Assembly: GCA_937139335.1 (NCBI GenBank)
Contig: CAKZPN010000002.1
Coordinates: forward strand, 42,050 to 106,049
Length of the DNA: 64,000 nt
Source of the DNA: an uncultured Roseicyclus sp.
GTDB lineage: Bacteria > Pseudomonadota > Alphaproteobacteria > Rhodobacterales > Rhodobacteraceae
Reading direction: 5' to 3'
Every line of letters starts with the position of its first letter. Position 1 is the stretch's first letter. Positions 9,428 through 17,179 of the stretch are shown here, one piece after another. A model generated the notes under the pieces. The model worked only from the letters and a program-made list of their open reading frames with translations, ran no database searches and was not told the DNA's origin. The position numbers were made by a program, and so were the translations under genes.

Positions 9428-9462
9428 ACCCTTTTTTTGGGAAACACTCCCAAGATGTGGGA
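9418..9462 (-). promoter_or_regulatory. 10-bp-phased GGG/CCC pentamers, candidate MraZ boxes
   Basis: Five pentamers stand at exact 10-bp intervals on the minus strand: TCCCA (9458-9462), TGGGA (9448-9452), TCCCA (9438-9442), AGGGT (9428-9432) and TGGGA (9418-9422). MraZ of E. coli binds direct TGGGN repeats with the same 10-bp period at its own promoter. The orientation here is mixed, which departs from that pattern. The array overlaps the predicted -35 element, as an autorepressor site would. Confidence 0.4.
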
Positions 9463-9693
9463 TTTGAGAGGTCCGCAGAACAGCATGTGGGGGCGCAAAC
9501 CCCTGTCGGCGCGCCACCACTAGTGTGTCCTGTGTGAGTTATCCCCAGATATAGCGGTCGCGCGGGCACGGGACGGCATGGGGCGTTGGCCCAAAAAAAT
9601 CCGGGCTCAGGGACGAAATTTCATGATTTTCAGGAGTCCAGGCGCCAGAATCCGGCGAATCACCTATGCGTGAGCGCCGGGATCAACCCCCGC

Positions 9694-10785
9694 TCAGACG
9701 ATCCCGCCGTCGATGAACCGCCGCGCAAGCGCCGCGTAGGCCTGTGCCATCGGGCTGTCGCCCGCCGCGATCGGCGTGCCGGCATCGCCCGCCAGCCGCG
9801 TGTCGAGGTCGATGGGCAGGCTGCCGAGAAACGGCAGGTCAAGCTTGGTGGCTTCAGCCTTCACGCCGCCTTCGCCGAAGATATGCGCCTCGTGGCCGCA
9901 ATTGGGGCAATGGTAGACGCCCATGTTCTCGACCAGGCCCAGGATCGGCGTCTTCAGCACCTCGAACATGTTCAGCGCCTTGCGCGCATCCAGCAGCGCC
10001 ACGTCCTGCGGGGTGGAGACGATGATCGCCCCCGTCACCTCGGACTTCTGGCACAGGGTCATCGCGACATCGCCGGTGCCGGGCGGCAGGTCGACGAGCA
10101 GTACGTCCAGCTCGCCCCATTCCACCTGCGTCAGCATCTGCTGCAACGCGCCCATCAGCATCGGGCCGCGCCAGACCACGGCCTTGTCCTCGGGCAGCAT
10201 GAAGCCGATCGACATCAGCGTGACGCCGTGGCCCTGCAGCGGGATGATGGTCTTGCCGTCGGGCGAGGACGGGCGCTTGTTCACGCCCATCATGCGCGGC
10301 TGCGACGGCCCGTAGATGTCGGCGTCGAGCAGCCCCACCCGCTTGCCCGCCCGCGCCAGCGCCACGGCGAGGTTTGAAGCGACGGTGGATTTGCCCACGC
10401 CCCCCTTGCCCGAGCCGATGGCGATGATGCGTTTCACGCCCACAGGCCGCATCGGGCCGGCCTGCGGCGTCGGGTGTCCGCCGATCTTCAGGCTGGGCGG
10501 CTCGCCCGCCGGCGCGCGCGGAGGCGCCTTGGCGGCGGGGCCATGGGCGGTCAGCGCGACGCTCACCTGCTCGACGCCCGGCAGCTTGCGCAACAGCCCC
10601 TCGCAGGCCATCCGCACAGGCTCCATCCGCTGCGCCATCTCGGGGCTTTCGGCCTCCAGTACGAAGCTGACCTTGCCGCCGTCGACGCGCAGCGCCCGCA
10701 CCATGTCGCGGCTCACGACATCTCCGCCATCGGGCAGGGTCAGGCCGCGCAGGGCCTCGAGGATGGTGTCGCGGGTCTGGGTCAT
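9694..10785 (-). CDS. mrp: Mrp/NBP35-family iron-sulfur cluster carrier ATPase (ApbC)
   Basis: A 363-residue P-loop protein. Residues 1-80 form an MIP18/DUF59-like domain, followed by a proline/alanine-rich linker and an ATPase domain with the deviant Walker A loop GSGKGGVGKST (124-134). The cluster-binding CxxC pair is C293/C296 in YHCPNCGHEA. Members carry and transfer Fe-S clusters in the cytosol. The start at 10785 follows an AAAGGA ribosome-binding site; the open frame going further upstream overlaps the MFS gene out of frame and is rejected. It shares strand with the MFS gene 41 bases upstream and reads toward the dcw leader. Confidence 0.94.
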   Translation of the reverse strand: MTQTRDTILEALRGLTLPDGGDVVSRDMVRALRVDGGKVSFVLEAESPEMAQRMEPVRMACEGLLRKLPGVEQVSVALTAHGPAAKAPPRAPAGEPPSLKIGGHPTPQAGPMRPVGVKRIIAIGSGKGGVGKSTVASNLAVALARAGKRVGLLDADIYGPSQPRMMGVNKRPSSPDGKTIIPLQGHGVTLMSIGFMLPEDKAVVWRGPMLMGALQQMLTQVEWGELDVLLVDLPPGTGDVAMTLCQKSEVTGAIIVSTPQDVALLDARKALNMFEVLKTPILGLVENMGVYHCPNCGHEAHIFGEGGVKAEATKLDLPFLGSLPIDLDTRLAGDAGTPIAAGDSPMAQAYAALARRFIDGGIV

Positions 10786-10826
10786 CGGATCGGTCCTTTG
10801 GGGCAGGTCTGGGATGACATAAGGGT

Positions 10827-12053
10827 TCAGCCCTGCCTCTGCATCCCCAGAACGACCGCGCCCTGCGCCAGCGCGCCGAGCAGCCCCGCCACCACCAGCG
10901 CCCCCGAGATGCCGATCCATTCGCCCAAGCCCCCCACCGCAAAGGCGCCCAGCGCCACGGTGCCGAAGCCGACGACGACCCACAGGCTCATGACCCGGCC
11001 GCGGTAGCTGTCGGGCAGGTCGGACTGGATCGCGGCCTGCATGCTGACGCCGACCCAGGTGGCGCAGAACCCGGCGAGCGCCGTGGCGAGGAGTGCTATC
11101 GGCCAGACCGGGGCGAGGCCCATGGCGACCACCGCGCCCTGCCCGGCCATCGCGGCCCAAAGCACCGCCGCCGGAATGCGCGCGCCGACCGCGCCCGCGC
11201 CTGCGGCCTTCATGAGCGCCGAGGACACCGCGCCCACCCCCGCCGCAGCGGTCAGCATGCCCAGCCCCGCCGCGCCCCGGTCGAAGGCGCCATCGGCCAG
11301 CACCGGCAGGATCTCCAGCGCGCCGCGCACGATGGTGGCGAAAACCAGCGTGATCAGAAGCGCCAGGCGCACCAGCGGCGCGGTCGTCGCGTAGCGCAGC
11401 CCGTCCGCCATGTCGCTGAAGACCGAGACCTTCGGGCGCTGCGGCAGGTCGCGCGGCCGGAGCCGTGGCAGAACCGCCAGCATCGGCACGTAGCACAGCA
11501 CCGACACCCAGAGCGCCACCCCCGCGCCCGCGGTGGCGATGACCCAGCCGGCCAGCACCGGCGCCACCAGCCGCGCGAGGTTGAAATTCAGCGCCGTGAT
11601 CGTGACGACATGCTGCACCATGTCCTGCGGCACCAGGCGCGGGCCCAGTGACATCCGCACCGGGTGATGCGCCGAGGAGATCACCCCGATGACCAGCGCC
11701 GCCGCCAGCAGCGCCATCGGGCCGGTGACGGGCAGCGCCAGCGCCAGCGCCGCCAGCACCAGCGCCATAAGCCCGTTGGTGATGAAGGACGCGCGCCGCA
11801 CATCCACCCGGTCGGCCATGACGCCGAAGAACGGGCCCAGGACCAGCGTCGGCGCAAGACTGAGCCCCGCCACCAGCCCCACGAAGCCTGCCGAGCCGGT
11901 GCGTTCCCACGCGAGCCAGCCGAGCGTGACCCGCTGCACCCAGATCGCCTGCACCGCAAAGAAGATGCCCATGAAGAACAGCCGGAATTGCCCGTCCCGG
12001 AACGACCCCCCAGCCAGTCCGGAAAAGTCAAGACTCAGGTGACGCAAGGTCAT
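10827..12053 (-). CDS. major facilitator superfamily transporter
   Basis: A 408-residue, very hydrophobic protein with about 12 membrane segments and the between-helix motif GVMADRVDVRRA near residue 58, typical of MFS drug/efflux-type transporters (the MFS_3/enterobactin-exporter-like group). The substrate is unknown. I chose the ATG at 12053 (MTLRHLSLDFSGL); an upstream in-frame ATG at 12092 would add 13 residues that look unlike a normal MFS N-terminus. Neither has a strong ribosome-binding site. It is divergent from the DUF1127 gene and reads into mrp. Confidence 0.85.
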   Translation of the reverse strand: MTLRHLSLDFSGLAGGSFRDGQFRLFFMGIFFAVQAIWVQRVTLGWLAWERTGSAGFVGLVAGLSLAPTLVLGPFFGVMADRVDVRRASFITNGLMALVLAALALALPVTGPMALLAAALVIGVISSAHHPVRMSLGPRLVPQDMVQHVVTITALNFNLARLVAPVLAGWVIATAGAGVALWVSVLCYVPMLAVLPRLRPRDLPQRPKVSVFSDMADGLRYATTAPLVRLALLITLVFATIVRGALEILPVLADGAFDRGAAGLGMLTAAAGVGAVSSALMKAAGAGAVGARIPAAVLWAAMAGQGAVVAMGLAPVWPIALLATALAGFCATWVGVSMQAAIQSDLPDSYRGRVMSLWVVVGFGTVALGAFAVGGLGEWIGISGALVVAGLLGALAQGAVVLGMQRQG

Positions 12054-12217
12054 GCCCAGCCATGCACTTGCTGCAAAGCAGCATTGAAGCATCGTGCGTT
12101 GTGCAGTCGCAGCATTCGCTTATCTTCAGTTTTAACAGGGGCGAACAGACGAAAGCCCTGCGGGACAATGTTAGCGCAATCCGGCGCTGCCCCGCCGAAC
12201 GAGGAAAGAGACACCAG
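12054..12217. other. intergenic region between MFS and DUF1127 genes
   Basis: The 164 bases between the divergent MFS and DUF1127 genes must hold both promoters. In Rhodobacter the equivalent DUF1127 promoter is used by the heat-shock/singlet-oxygen sigma factors RpoHI and RpoHII. I could not place convincing -35/-10 elements by eye. Confidence 0.4.
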
Positions 12218-12442
12218 ATGGCATACGTTTCGAGCAACCGCACCACCGCCACGCTCAGCCTGGGCAACCGCTTCGCCGAAATCCGCAAGGATTTGGCAGA
12301 GGCATGGCGCGCTCATCGCGTCTATCGCCAGACGCTGACCGAATTGCAAGGGCTCTCCCCGCGCGAGCTGAACGACCTTGGCCTGAACCCTTCGATGCTG
12401 CACTCCATCGCGCTCGAAGCGGCTTACGGCAAGCAGGGCTGA
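12218..12442 (+). CDS. ccaF1: DUF1127 small RNA-binding-type protein (CcaF1-like)
   Basis: A 74-residue basic protein ending in the DUF1127 signature (RELNDLGLNPSMLHSIALEAAYG, residues about 47-72). A GAGGAAAG ribosome-binding site lies ten bases before the ATG at 12218; a longer frame upstream has no such site. In R. sphaeroides the homologous small protein CcaF1 is encoded directly upstream of the CcsR sRNAs, is co-transcribed with them under stress and influences RNA processing. The same order is seen here, which is the basis for the name. The stress role is inferred from that precedent. Confidence 0.85.
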   Translation: MAYVSSNRTTATLSLGNRFAEIRKDLAEAWRAHRVYRQTLTELQGLSPRELNDLGLNPSMLHSIALEAAYGKQG

Positions 12443-12462
12443 GGCCCCGAGTTTCAAGAATG

Positions 12463-12757
12463 GTCTGACGATCCTCCTCCTCCCTTGAGATCGTCTGGCT
12501 TGCGGATCCATCTCCCTCCTCCCTTGGGTGGGTCCGCGAATACCCGGTCCGGCAACGGACCACATCTGATCGGTTTCCTCCTCCTCCCTTGGGAACCGTG
12601 ACGACCGGCGGCGGGGCTCTCCTCCTCCCTTGACCCCGTCGCCACTCATTCCAGCAGGGCCTGGGCCTTGCGACCCGCAATTCGGCGCCTCCTCCTCCCT
12701 TGGCGCCGGACGCAGGCGGCGGAACCCTCTCCTCCCTTGGGTTCCGCCGCTTTTTTT
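12463..12757 (+). ncRNA. ccsR: tandem cuckoo (CcsR-like) sRNA array, six anti-SD hairpins
   Basis: Six hairpins in 290 bases each display CTCCTCCC, followed by TTG, in a single-stranded loop while the stems differ in sequence: 12467-12495, 12502-12537, 12571-12598, 12607-12643, 12683-12708 and 12716-12750. The last is followed by a T7 run. This is the cuckoo RNA / CcsR family of alphaproteobacteria, in which each sRNA is a pair of such stem-loops, so the array probably yields three sRNAs processed from one transcript starting upstream of the DUF1127 gene. The loop motif matches the anti-Shine-Dalgarno end of 16S rRNA. R. sphaeroides has four CcsR RNAs behind its DUF1127 gene. Confidence 0.88.
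12716..12757 (+). terminator. terminator of the DUF1127-cuckoo RNA transcript
   Basis: The sixth hairpin has a 12-bp perfect stem (GCGGCGGAACCC with GGGTTCCGCCGC), a loop with CTCCTCCC, and TTTTTTT immediately after. It serves both as the last cuckoo stem-loop and as the intrinsic terminator. Confidence 0.9.
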
Positions 12758-12780
12758 ATGCCGGTCGGCTTTGGCGCCTG

Positions 12781-13233
12781 TCAGCCGCGCTCGTCCTTGG
12801 GCGAGCCCATCACCACATAGGTCGTGATCGTCGCCACCTGCGGCAGCGCGCCGAGGATGTCGGTGTGAAACCGCTTGTAGGCGCGCAGATCCGCCGCCTC
12901 GACCCTCAGCAGATATTCGACCGCCCCCGTGACGTTGTGGCATTCGCGCACTTCGGGTGCCGCCTGCATTGCCCGCTCGAACGCCTCCTGTGCGCGCTTG
13001 GTGTGTTCGCTGAGCCCGACGGTGATGAAGGCCACGAACCCCACCCCCAGTTTGTCGGGCGGCAGGACCGCGCGGTAGCCCGCGATCACGCCCGCCGCCT
13101 CCAGCGCCTGCACCCGGCGCAGCGTGGCCGAGGGGCTGAGCGACACGCGCTCGGCGAGGTCGAGGTTGCTGATCCGCCCCTCGCGGGCAAGGGCGCGCAA
13201 TATCTGGCGGTCTTTCTCGTCAATCGTCGTCAT
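12781..13233 (-). CDS. Lrp/AsnC-family transcriptional regulator
   Basis: A 150-residue protein: N-terminal winged helix-turn-helix (IDEKDRQILRALAREGRISNLDLAERVSLSPSATLRRVQAL, residues 4-44) and a C-terminal RAM effector-binding domain. Lrp-family proteins sense amino acids and form octamers on DNA. The gene is divergent from a LysE-type amino-acid exporter 73 bases away, the standard local-regulator arrangement, so it probably controls that exporter in response to its substrate. The longer upstream open frame overlaps the exporter and lacks start signals. Confidence 0.92.
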   Translation of the reverse strand: MTTIDEKDRQILRALAREGRISNLDLAERVSLSPSATLRRVQALEAAGVIAGYRAVLPPDKLGVGFVAFITVGLSEHTKRAQEAFERAMQAAPEVRECHNVTGAVEYLLRVEAADLRAYKRFHTDILGALPQVATITTYVVMGSPKDERG

Positions 13234-13240
13234 TTGTTGT

Positions 13241-13301
13241 GCAGATTGTCCGACCTTCACAAAGATTGCAATTTCATTGCGCCACTTTGCGCGCAATCTG
13301 C
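13241..13301. promoter_or_regulatory. inverted repeat GCAGATTG...CAATCTGC between lrp-like and lysE-like genes
   Basis: Perfect 8-bp inverted repeats lie at 13241-13248 and 13294-13301, 53 bp apart, with the palindrome ATTGCAAT (13265-13272) between them. They fill the 73-bp divergent promoter region. Spaced, phased sites suit an octameric Lrp-family regulator, but the assignment is inferred. Confidence 0.45.
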
Positions 13302-13306
13302 CGTGC

Positions 13307-13903
13307 ATGACGCCCGACATCCTCCTCGCCCTCATCCTCTTCGGGTTCGCCTCCTCCATCACGCCGGGGCCGAACAACATCATGCTGCTGGCCTCGGGCG
13401 CGAATTTCGGGCTGGCGCGGACGGTGCCCCACATGCTGGGCATCTCGCTCGGCCATGCGCTGATGGTGGCGCTGATCGGTCTGGGGCTGTTGCACCTGTT
13501 CGAGGCGCTGCCCTGGCTCCGCCCCACGCTGATGGCCGCCTGCGCCGCCTACCTCCTGTTTCTCGCGTGGAAGATCGCCAACGCCGCCCCGCCCGGCGCG
13601 GCGGCGACGGATGCCCGCCCCTTCACCTTCCTGCAGGCGGCGGCGTTCCAATGGGTGAACCCCAAGGCCTGGTACATGGCGATCTACGCTCAGACCAACT
13701 TTGCCCCCGACACTGCGGACTGGACCGGGGCGCTGATCGTCCCGGCGGTCTTCGCGCTGGTGAACCTGCCCTCGGTCGCGGTCTGGGCGGCTGCGGGCAC
13801 GCAACTGCGGCGCTGGCTTCAGGCACCGGGGCGGCTCCGCGCGTTCAACGTCACCATGGCGCTGCTGCTGGTCGCGTCGCTCTACCCGATGCTCACGGGC
13901 TAG
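13307..13903 (+). CDS. LysE/RhtB-family amino-acid exporter
   Basis: A 198-residue inner-membrane protein of about six membrane segments. The N-terminal GFASSITPGPNNIMLLASGANFG (residues 13-35) is the family signature, and QWVNPKAW near residue 117 is also typical. Members export basic or small neutral amino acids or their analogues; the substrate here is not clear. It is divergent from an Lrp-family regulator and its 3' end overlaps the convergent DUF998 gene by 11 bases. Confidence 0.9.
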   Translation: MTPDILLALILFGFASSITPGPNNIMLLASGANFGLARTVPHMLGISLGHALMVALIGLGLLHLFEALPWLRPTLMAACAAYLLFLAWKIANAAPPGAAATDARPFTFLQAAAFQWVNPKAWYMAIYAQTNFAPDTADWTGALIVPAVFALVNLPSVAVWAAAGTQLRRWLQAPGRLRAFNVTMALLLVASLYPMLTG

Positions 13904-14543
13904 CGTCCGACTTCGCCGCCCCGGCGGCGACGATCCAGAAGAACCGTGCCAGCAGCAGAAGGAAGGCCATGGCAACAAGGCCGATCGCCCGTTCGACCGC
14001 CCCGTTGATCTCATCGGGCGCGTTGAAATAGAGCCCCGCGCCCGCCCCCCAGACCAGCGCCAGCCCGATCGCGGCGCGCGCCAGGACCAGCGACCGGGCC
14101 CTCAGGCCGGCGGCCATCGCAAGCGGCGCGGCAAAGAACAACAGGCCCATGACATAGACGACATAGATGTGCACCACGACGCCATCGGAGTCGCCGTCGC
14201 CATACTCGTTGCGCGCCCCGATCACCACCACGGACGCGGCGATGACCGCCAGCATGACCGTGCCCGCGCCCCATCCGACGTCGCCGGCGTGACAATGCGC
14301 GGCCCCGAGCGCCAAGGCCACGATCCCGCCGGCCAAGGCGTAGAGGGCCACGTCCTGGATGATCTCGAAGCGGCCCGCGGCCAGTTGCGACACCGTATCG
14401 GCGACCGCGTCATGGCCGGGGACCACGAGGCTTCCGACGATGTTTCCGAGCACCATCGACGCCACGCCGATCACGCCGATAACCGCACAGAAACGCAGGA
14501 AACCGGGGCTGGTGCTGCGGCTTGCGGTATCGGTCGTCATCAT
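13893..14543 (-). CDS. DUF998-family membrane protein
   Basis: A 216-residue integral membrane protein with six to seven predicted helices. The layout (first helix around residues 17-40, a GHDAVADTVSQLAAG loop, several short hydrophobic helices) resembles DUF998. No catalytic motif is visible and the role is unknown. It begins with two adjacent ATGs (14543, 14540), 24 bases downstream of the uvrD stop codon on the same strand, so it may be co-transcribed with the helicase. It overlaps the convergent LysE gene by 11 bases. Confidence 0.75.
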   Translation of the reverse strand: MMTTDTASRSTSPGFLRFCAVIGVIGVASMVLGNIVGSLVVPGHDAVADTVSQLAAGRFEIIQDVALYALAGGIVALALGAAHCHAGDVGWGAGTVMLAVIAASVVVIGARNEYGDGDSDGVVVHIYVVYVMGLLFFAAPLAMAAGLRARSLVLARAAIGLALVWGAGAGLYFNAPDEINGAVERAIGLVAMAFLLLLARFFWIVAAGAAKSDASP

Positions 14544-14567
14544 CTCGGTCCAATCGGTCCGGGTGGC

Positions 14568-17024
14568 TCAGAACGGCACGTCATCCGCCGCGTCGGCGGA
14601 CACGAGGAAGCGGCCGACGACATGCTTGTCGCCCGCCTTGTCGAAGGATATCCCGAGCTTGTCGCCCTCGACCGAGGTCACGGCGCCATAGCCGAATTTC
14701 TGGTGAAAGACGCGGTCGCCCACCGAAAACGCGCTGACGGCTTCCGCGTCGATGGTCATGTTGCGCGCCTCGCTGGGCTGGCGCAGGCCGGGCCGGGCCT
14801 GGTTGGCCTGCAGCCGCTTCCAGCCCGGCGAATTGTAGACATCCGCCCGCGCCGCCGCCTCGTGCAGGTCCGAGCCGCGCATCATCCCCGCGACGGGCGA
14901 GGCGCTGGCCCCCATGCCGCCGCCATGGCCGTAAAGGCCGGGCGGCGTCAGCACCTCGACGTGATCGGATGGCAACTCGTCGATGAAACGCGAGGGCATC
15001 TGGCTCTGCCACTGGCCGTAGACCCGACGGTTGCCGGCGAAGCTGATGGTGCAGACCTCCTCGGCGCGCGTGATGCCGACATAGGCGAGGCGGCGCTCCT
15101 CCTCGAGCCCCTTCATCCCCTCCTCGTCCATCGCGCGCTGCGACGGGAAAAGCCCGTCCTCCCAGCCCGGCAGGAACACGGCGGGAAACTCCAGCCCCTT
15201 GGCGGCGTGGAGCGTCATCAGCGTGACCTTCTCCTCCCGGTCGTCGCTCTCGTTGTCCATGATGAGCGAGACGTGTTCGAGGAAGCCCTGCAGGTTCTCG
15301 AACCCTTCCAGCGCCTTCACCAGTTCCTTGAGGTTCTCCAGCCGCCCCGGCGCCTCGGGCGTCTTGTCGTTCTGCCAATGCCCCGTGTAGCCGGACTCGT
15401 CGAGGATGATCTCGGCCAGCTCGATATGGCTGAGGGTGCGCGTCTTGGGCGCATCCTCCTCGATCAGATCATCGGTCGCGGCCGCGGCGCTCAATCCGCC
15501 CCGCAAGAGCCCGCGCCACCGCGCAAGCCCCGCGACCAGACGCGCAAGCTCCTTGCCGCCCTTGCCGCCGATCGCCTGCGTCTCGACGCAGAGCCGCGCA
15601 CCTTCGACGAGGCTCACGCCATTGCCGCGCGCCATGCGCTGGATCACCTGCTGCGCCTTGTCGCCAAGGCCGCGCTTGGGCGTGTTCACGATCCGCTCGA
15701 AGGCGAGATCGTCGTCGGGGCTGACCACGAGGCGGAAATAAGCCATCGCGTCACGGATCTCCATCCGCTCGTAGAAGCGCGGTCCGCCGATCACGCGGTA
15801 GGGCAGGCCGATGGTCAGGAACCGGTCCTCGAAGGCGCGCATCTGGTGGCTGGCGCGGACGAGGATCGCCATGCCGTCCGGGCTGATCGGGTCCATGCCC
15901 CGCGTGCCCTTCGACATCGCCTCGATCTCTTCCCCGACCCAGCGCGCCTCCTCGTCGCCGTCCCAATGGCCGATCAGGCGCAGCTTCTCGCCATCCTCGC
16001 CCTCGGTCCAGAGCGTCTTGCCGAGCCGCCCCTTGTTGCCCGCGATCACCGCGCTGGCGGCGGCGAGGATGTGGCCGGTCGACCGGTAATTCTGCTCCAG
16101 CCGGATCACCTGCGCGCCCGGAAAATCCTTCTCGAAGCGCAGGATGTTGCCCACTTCGGCGCCGCGCCAGCCGTAGATCGACTGGTCGTCGTCGCCCACC
16201 ACGCAGATGTTGGAATGCCCCTGCGCCAGCAGCCGCAGCCAGAGATACTGGGCGACGTTGGTGTCTTGGTATTCGTCCACGAGGATGTAGCGGAACCAAC
16301 GCTGGTACTGCTCCAGGAGGTCGGCGTGCTTCTGGAAGATCGTGACCATGTGCAGCAGCAGGTCGCCGAAATCGACCGCGTTCAGCTCGCGCAACCGGGC
16401 CTGGTATTGGGCGTAGAGCGCGGGGCCGTGTCGGTTGAAGGCCCCGGCGTCCACTGCGGGCAGGTTGTCGGGCGTCAGCGCGCGGTTCTTCCAACCGTCG
16501 ATGATGCCGGCAAGTTGCCGGGCGGGCCAGCGTTTCTCGTCGATGCCCTCGGCCGCGATCAACTGTTTCATCAGCCGCACCTGGTCGTCGGTATCGAGGA
16601 TGGTGAAGTTCGATTTCAGCCCCGCCAGTTCCGCGTGCCGGCGCAGCAGCTTCACGCAGATCGCGTGAAAGGTGCCGAGCCAGGGCATCCCCTCCACCGG
16701 CTGGCCCAAGAGCGTCGCCACCCGCGTCTTCATCTCGCGCGCGGCCTTGTTGGTGAAGGTGACAGCGAGGATCTCGTTCGGCGCAGCGGTGCCACTGGTC
16801 AGCAGATGCGCGATGCGCGCGGTCAAGGCGCGGGTCTTGCCGGTGCCGGCACCGGCCAGCATCAGGACCGGGCCTTGCAACGCCTCCACCGCCCGGCGCT
16901 GTTCGCCGTTCAGCCCGTCAAGATAGGGCGTCGGCCGCGCCGCCATGGCGCGAGCGGAAAGGGGGACGGTCGCGGCGGCCTCGAAGGCGCCCGACTCACC
17001 GAAATCATCGTCGAACCTGCTCAT
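14568..17024 (-). CDS. uvrD: ATP-dependent 3'-5' DNA helicase, UvrD/PcrA type
   Basis: An 818-residue superfamily 1 helicase. Walker A is AGAGTGKT (57-64), followed by motif Ia TFTNKAA; motif II is LVDEYQDT near residue 253, motif III is the VGDDDQSIYGWRGA block, motif V is LHAAKGLEFP and motif VI is AYVGITRAEE. UvrD unwinds DNA in nucleotide-excision and mismatch repair and removes stalled complexes. The C-terminal YGAVTSVEGDKLGISF segment resembles the UvrD/PcrA Tudor-like tail that contacts RNA polymerase. A LexA box lies 41 bases upstream of the ATG, so SOS induction is likely. Confidence 0.95.
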   Translation of the reverse strand: MSRFDDDFGESGAFEAAATVPLSARAMAARPTPYLDGLNGEQRRAVEALQGPVLMLAGAGTGKTRALTARIAHLLTSGTAAPNEILAVTFTNKAAREMKTRVATLLGQPVEGMPWLGTFHAICVKLLRRHAELAGLKSNFTILDTDDQVRLMKQLIAAEGIDEKRWPARQLAGIIDGWKNRALTPDNLPAVDAGAFNRHGPALYAQYQARLRELNAVDFGDLLLHMVTIFQKHADLLEQYQRWFRYILVDEYQDTNVAQYLWLRLLAQGHSNICVVGDDDQSIYGWRGAEVGNILRFEKDFPGAQVIRLEQNYRSTGHILAAASAVIAGNKGRLGKTLWTEGEDGEKLRLIGHWDGDEEARWVGEEIEAMSKGTRGMDPISPDGMAILVRASHQMRAFEDRFLTIGLPYRVIGGPRFYERMEIRDAMAYFRLVVSPDDDLAFERIVNTPKRGLGDKAQQVIQRMARGNGVSLVEGARLCVETQAIGGKGGKELARLVAGLARWRGLLRGGLSAAAATDDLIEEDAPKTRTLSHIELAEIILDESGYTGHWQNDKTPEAPGRLENLKELVKALEGFENLQGFLEHVSLIMDNESDDREEKVTLMTLHAAKGLEFPAVFLPGWEDGLFPSQRAMDEEGMKGLEEERRLAYVGITRAEEVCTISFAGNRRVYGQWQSQMPSRFIDELPSDHVEVLTPPGLYGHGGGMGASASPVAGMMRGSDLHEAAARADVYNSPGWKRLQANQARPGLRQPSEARNMTIDAEAVSAFSVGDRVFHQKFGYGAVTSVEGDKLGISFDKAGDKHVVGRFLVSADAADDVPF

Positions 17025-17064
17025 GCAGCAAGGATATAGGGAACGGGCACAGCTTTAAAGGTTT

Positions 17065-17079
17065 GTTCTTCTATTGTTC
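17065..17079 (-). promoter_or_regulatory. LexA (SOS) box upstream of uvrD
   Basis: GTTCTTCTATTGTTC on the plus strand fits GTTC-N7-GTTC exactly, the LexA site known for alphaproteobacteria. It lies 41 bp before the uvrD start, inside an AT-richer pocket. The hydroxyacid dehydrogenase gene starts 100 bp away in the other direction and may also be affected. Confidence 0.78.
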
Positions 17080-17179
17080 CATATTTGCCGGTCCGCGCCG
17101 CCCACGCCGTCCCGCCGAAGCCACAACCCCAGCGGGTGGGGTCTGGACAATTCCGCCGCGCCACGCTGTCTTGCGCGCC

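Noticed and set aside
9539..9547. DnaA-box-like TTATCCCCA (and TGTGGACAA near 39294)
   Set aside because: Single sites with one mismatch each, no cluster and no AT-rich unwinding element; not evidence of an origin.
9228..9569. Several short frames in the mraZ leader
   Set aside because: They overlap each other, lack ribosome-binding sites and family features, and the region shows RNA structure and a terminator instead.
9181..9580. RNase P RNA, tmRNA or 6S RNA in the leader region
   Set aside because: The conserved RNase P core (GAGGAAAGTCC) is absent on both strands, and the position and terminator fit UpsM far better.
9580..9600. T7 tract on the minus strand after mrp as an intrinsic terminator
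   Set aside because: I could not form a convincing GC stem immediately before the T-run, so the mrp 3' end is left open.
10786..11910. Long upstream extension of the mrp reading frame
   Set aside because: It runs out of frame through the MFS gene with glycine/arginine-rich nonsense; the ATG at 10785 has a good ribosome-binding site.
12467..12757. CRISPR array suggested by the repeated CTCCTCCCTTG
   Set aside because: The repeat is only about 11 bases, sits in hairpin loops with different stems, spacing is irregular and no cas genes are near.
14169..17039. A 956-codon open frame on the plus strand antisense to uvrD
   Set aside because: Shadow frame of the helicase gene: no domain, no ribosome-binding site, biased low-complexity composition.
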